Assembly (NCBI GenBank): GCA_023228465.1
Contig: JALOBC010000001.1
Span: 1-64,000 of the forward strand
Direction of reading: 5' to 3'
DNA length: 64,000 bases
DNA from: Dokdonella sp.
GTDB taxonomy: Bacteria > Pseudomonadota > Gammaproteobacteria > Xanthomonadales > Rhodanobacteraceae
The position numbers were made by a program, and so were the translations under genes. Below the pieces are notes generated by a model. That model saw only the letters and a program-made list of their open reading frames with translations. It made no database searches and was not told where the DNA came from. The stretch's first letter is position 1; each line of letters starts with the position of its first letter. Positions 62,076 through 64,000 of the stretch are shown here, piece by piece.

Positions 62076-62582
62076 TCAGGCGTTGGCGCCTTCGCCGGCG
62101 GACGCTTCCGCAGCGCGGCGGCGCATCTGCTCGGCGTAGAGCTGGTCGAAGTTGATCGGCTGCAGGAAGAAGGGCGGGAAGCCGCCGTTCTGGACCAGTT
62201 CGGAAATCACCTGGCGCGCGTAGGGGAACAGCACGTTCGGGCAGTACGTGGCGAGGATCTGGTCGCGCGCCTGCGGTTCGAAGCCGACCACGCCGAAGAT
62301 GCCCGCCTGGTGGACTTCTGCCAGGTACACGGTCTTGTCCTCGAGCTTGCAGGTCGCGGTCACGCTCAGTACGACCTCGAAGTTGCCTTCGGCGAGCTGG
62401 GCCACGCGCTGGCTGAGGTTGAGCTCCACGTTCGGCTGGCCGGGCGCCTGGAAGATCTGCGGCGCACCCGGCGCCTCGAAGGAGACGTCCTTTGCATAGA
62501 CGCGCTGCAGGGTCAGCTGCGCCTGGGCCTGCTGCGGTTCGGTCTGGCCGTTGGCGCCGCCGCTGTTGGTGTTCTCTGCCAT
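62076..62582 (-). CDS. secB: Protein-export chaperone SecB
   Basis: A 168-residue tetrameric chaperone that holds preproteins for SecA. The start at 62582 gives an Asn/Gln-rich N-terminus (MAENTNSGGANGQTEPQQ). Core segments are LQRVYAKDVSFEAPGAPQIF, YLAEVHQAGIFGVVGF and the YCPNVLFPYARQVISELVQN segment (given in part: CPNVLFPYARQVISEL). It lies 27 bases upstream of gpsA on the same strand. The glutaredoxin gene that often sits between rhodanese and secB is absent. Confidence 0.95.
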   Translation of the reverse strand: MAENTNSGGANGQTEPQQAQAQLTLQRVYAKDVSFEAPGAPQIFQAPGQPNVELNLSQRVAQLAEGNFEVVLSVTATCKLEDKTVYLAEVHQAGIFGVVGFEPQARDQILATYCPNVLFPYARQVISELVQNGGFPPFFLQPINFDQLYAEQMRRRAAEASAGEGANA

Positions 62583-62667
62583 GGGGTACTGCCCGTCACT
62601 GAAAAAAGGGCACCGATTATCCCATGCCGGCGTCGGCGGCGCACGCGTTGCGGCCTTGCGCCGCCGC

Positions 62668-63111
62668 TCAGCCGCGGCCCTTGGCCAGCGGCATCTGCGC
62701 CTGACGCCAGGCGCCGAGCCCGCCATCCAGCCAGTAGACCTTGCTGAAGCCGGCCTGCTTGAGGCGCCGCGCCGCGCGCGCCGAGGCCTGGCCGTTGCGG
62801 CACACCAGTGCCACCGGCAACTCGCGTGACTTGGCCAGTTCCTTGCTCTGCGGGTCGAACTGGCTGGGCAGGACGTTGCGCGCGCCCGGCACATGCCCCT
62901 TCTCGAAGTCCTCGCGGCTGGACAGATCGATCAGCAGCGCGTTGTCGCGATTGATCAGCTGGGTCAGGCCGGCCGGACTGAGCGCGCTGTAGCCGCGCGT
63001 GAAGCGCTGCGCCTCGACCACGGCCAGGGCGACCAGCACACCGACGAAGGCCAGCGTGAGCAGCAGGTGGTTGCCGAGGAACTCGGGCAGGCGGTGCAGG
63101 ATTTCGGACAT
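62668..63111 (-). CDS. Membrane-anchored rhodanese-like protein (YibN type)
   Basis: A 147-residue protein with one N-terminal helix (LLLTLAFVGVLVALAVVEA) and a rhodanese domain (LINRDNALLIDLSSREDFEK, GHVPGARNVLPSQFD). The active-site Cys is in LVCRNGQASARAARRLKQAG. YibN-type proteins precede secB in many gammaproteobacteria and are linked to membrane protein targeting. Secreted sulfurtransferase activity is not established. An 85-base gap separates it from secB. Confidence 0.9.
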   Translation of the reverse strand: MSEILHRLPEFLGNHLLLTLAFVGVLVALAVVEAQRFTRGYSALSPAGLTQLINRDNALLIDLSSREDFEKGHVPGARNVLPSQFDPQSKELAKSRELPVALVCRNGQASARAARRLKQAGFSKVYWLDGGLGAWRQAQMPLAKGRG

Positions 63112-63200
63112 GGGGCGGATCGAGCGGAGGCGGTCGGCAATTATCGCGGAAGCGCCCACGGCGAGGCAAAGCCCGCCGCACCGCCACGCTGCGCCGCGGC

Positions 63201-63626
63201 CTACTGCGGATGGCTGATGTCGGGCAGCCCGGAGGTCAGCCACCAGCGCCTGGCCGCCTCGTCGTACTTCCAAACCTGATGATCGACGATGCTGCGCGCG
63301 CGCTGGGTGTTGACGTTGACCAGCTCGATGCGCACGGACTGGCGCACCTCGTCCTCGCCGACCGGCTGCACGCCCAGTTCTTCGTAGCCGCTCACACGGA
63401 CCTGGCGGTAACGTGCCAGCTCGAGCGCGGTCGGTGGCTTTTCGGCGCGCCGCCCGGGATCGAGAAAGGCCATCGCCTGTTCCATGTCGCCCCAGCGGAC
63501 GGTCGCCGCGTACGAGCGCAAGGTCTCGTCCAGCACGGTTTCCTTCGAGCGCATCTTCTCGGTCGCGCAACCACTGGCCAGCGAGACCAGCAGGGTGAAC
63601 AGCAGGGCAGTGACGATACGCAACAT
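63201..63626 (-). CDS. Lipoprotein of unknown function
   Basis: A 141-residue lipoprotein. The chosen ATG at 63626 has GAGG seven bases before it and begins a signal peptide (MLRIVTALLFTLLVSLASG) with the lipobox LASGC, Cys at about residue 20. The mature region includes VLDETLRSYAATVRWGDMEQ and a beta-rich VSGYEELGVQPVGEDEVRQS, then VWKYDEAARRWWLTSGLPDI, similar to NTF2-like or YbjP-type accessory domains. I cannot name the family. An ATG two codons upstream is an alternative start. Confidence 0.78.
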   Translation of the reverse strand: MLRIVTALLFTLLVSLASGCATEKMRSKETVLDETLRSYAATVRWGDMEQAMAFLDPGRRAEKPPTALELARYRQVRVSGYEELGVQPVGEDEVRQSVRIELVNVNTQRARSIVDHQVWKYDEAARRWWLTSGLPDISHPQ

Positions 63627-63666
63627 GACCATCCTCGGGGCGGGCACCGGCCCCGATTGTGCCGCG

Positions 63667-64000
63667 TCAGCCGGTGCGTGTCAGGGCCACGAACACGGCA
63701 TCCATCGTGGCCGCCGCTTGCCCGGGCGGTTCGCTGTCGGCGGCTGCGGCTTCGCAGTGCATGCGCAGGCGCGCCTTGCCATCGGTGGCCAGCGTGTGCA
63801 GGAAGTCCTCCACATCCGCGTCGGCAGCCGGACGCGCGAGCGCGCGAAAGTCACTCCACACCGGCGCCAGGTAGCGCAGCGCGCTGTCGCGCACGTAGAT
63901 GTCGGCCGCGATGCCGCGTGCCTGCGTGGCCAGTTCGACCCAGCCCCAGCCGGCCAGCGTCATCAGGCTCGCAAGGCTGCCACCGAAGGCGCAGCCCTTG
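63667..64000 (-). CDS. YiiD C-terminal-type thioesterase (5' end outside the window)
   Basis: The last 111 or so codons of a hotdog-fold protein. The reading just inside the window edge is KGCAFGGSLASLMTLAGWGW, followed by DIYVRDSALRYLAPVWSDFR, the pattern of the YiiD C-terminal/DUF4442-like putative thioesterase domain. The strand ends at a TGA at 63667-63669. The apparent ATG at 63963 is internal, since the conserved segment continues upstream. The first part of the gene lies beyond 64000. Confidence 0.75.
   Translation of the reverse strand, partial: KGCAFGGSLASLMTLAGWGWVELATQARGIAADIYVRDSALRYLAPVWSDFRALARPAADADVEDFLHTLATDGKARLRMHCEAAAADSEPPGQAAATMDAVFVALTRTG

Overview
The window is about 70% GC, with codons ending almost always in G or C, and has no mobile elements or CRISPR. 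Gene content points to a gammaproteobacterium of the Xanthomonadales (Lysobacterales): a XanB2-type chorismatase next to xanthomonadin/aryl-polyene genes, a tryptophanyl-tRNA synthetase with a C-terminal extension, heptanucleotide and REP-like intergenic repeats of the kind common in that order, and two secreted proteins ending in a short FxNGF motif. Family-level placement (Rhodanobacteraceae-like) is only a guess.

Layout. (1) 1-4.2 kb: end of an AI-2E family transporter gene, the helicase rep, and the phosphate two-component pair phoB-phoR; this PhoR lacks the usual membrane anchor. (2) 4.2-10.2 kb: the Pst phosphate operon (pstS-pstC-pstA-pstB-phoU, minus strand) divergent from a phosphate-selective porin, with Pho-box-like 11-nt repeats on both strands between them and another in front of phoB. 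Together these form one phosphate uptake and sensing regulon. (3) 10.3-25.4 kb: housekeeping and accessory genes: thymidine kinase, MutM, a four-gene ABC/GldG/DUF4340 operon, a fatty acid desaturase, DedA, DusB, an LpxO-like hydroxylase, TrpS, a CAP-domain secreted protein and arginase. (4) 25.7-43.0 kb: a large surface-polysaccharide locus. A tightly overlapping minus-strand operon (glycosyltransferases, a DUF4214-methyltransferase fusion and a periplasmic transglutaminase-like protein) diverges from a plus-strand operon (lipoprotein, GT39-like membrane glycosyltransferase, Wzm/Wzt exporter, a GT2-GT4-sulfotransferase fusion, a second GT2, a GDP-mannose dehydratase-like enzyme and a GT4). This looks like ABC-exported, possibly methylated and sulfated, O-antigen or capsule synthesis. 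(5) 43.0-53.6 kb: a C25 (gingipain-like) peptidase, MtfA, BirA-CoaX-SPOR, tRNA-Thr(TGT), Tex and glutathione-dependent formaldehyde dehydrogenase. (6) 53.7-59.9 kb: a partial xanthomonadin/aryl-polyene cluster: chorismatase, ACP, two hotdog dehydratases, acyltransferase, LolA-like protein and MMPL exporter. Ketosynthase, ketoreductase and AMP-ligase genes are not in the window. (7) 60-64 kb: a small secreted protein behind a textbook sigma-54 promoter, TrmL, GpsA, SecB, rhodanese, a lipoprotein and the end of a thioesterase gene.

The most noteworthy items are the sulfotransferase fusion and its glycan locus, the shared C-terminal FxNGF motif, the membrane-less PhoR, the sigma-54 promoter with a stem-loop leader, a promoter-bearing small gene that appears frameshifted, and several intergenic repeat or operator-like arrays. 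All names come from reading motifs by eye; no database search was run.
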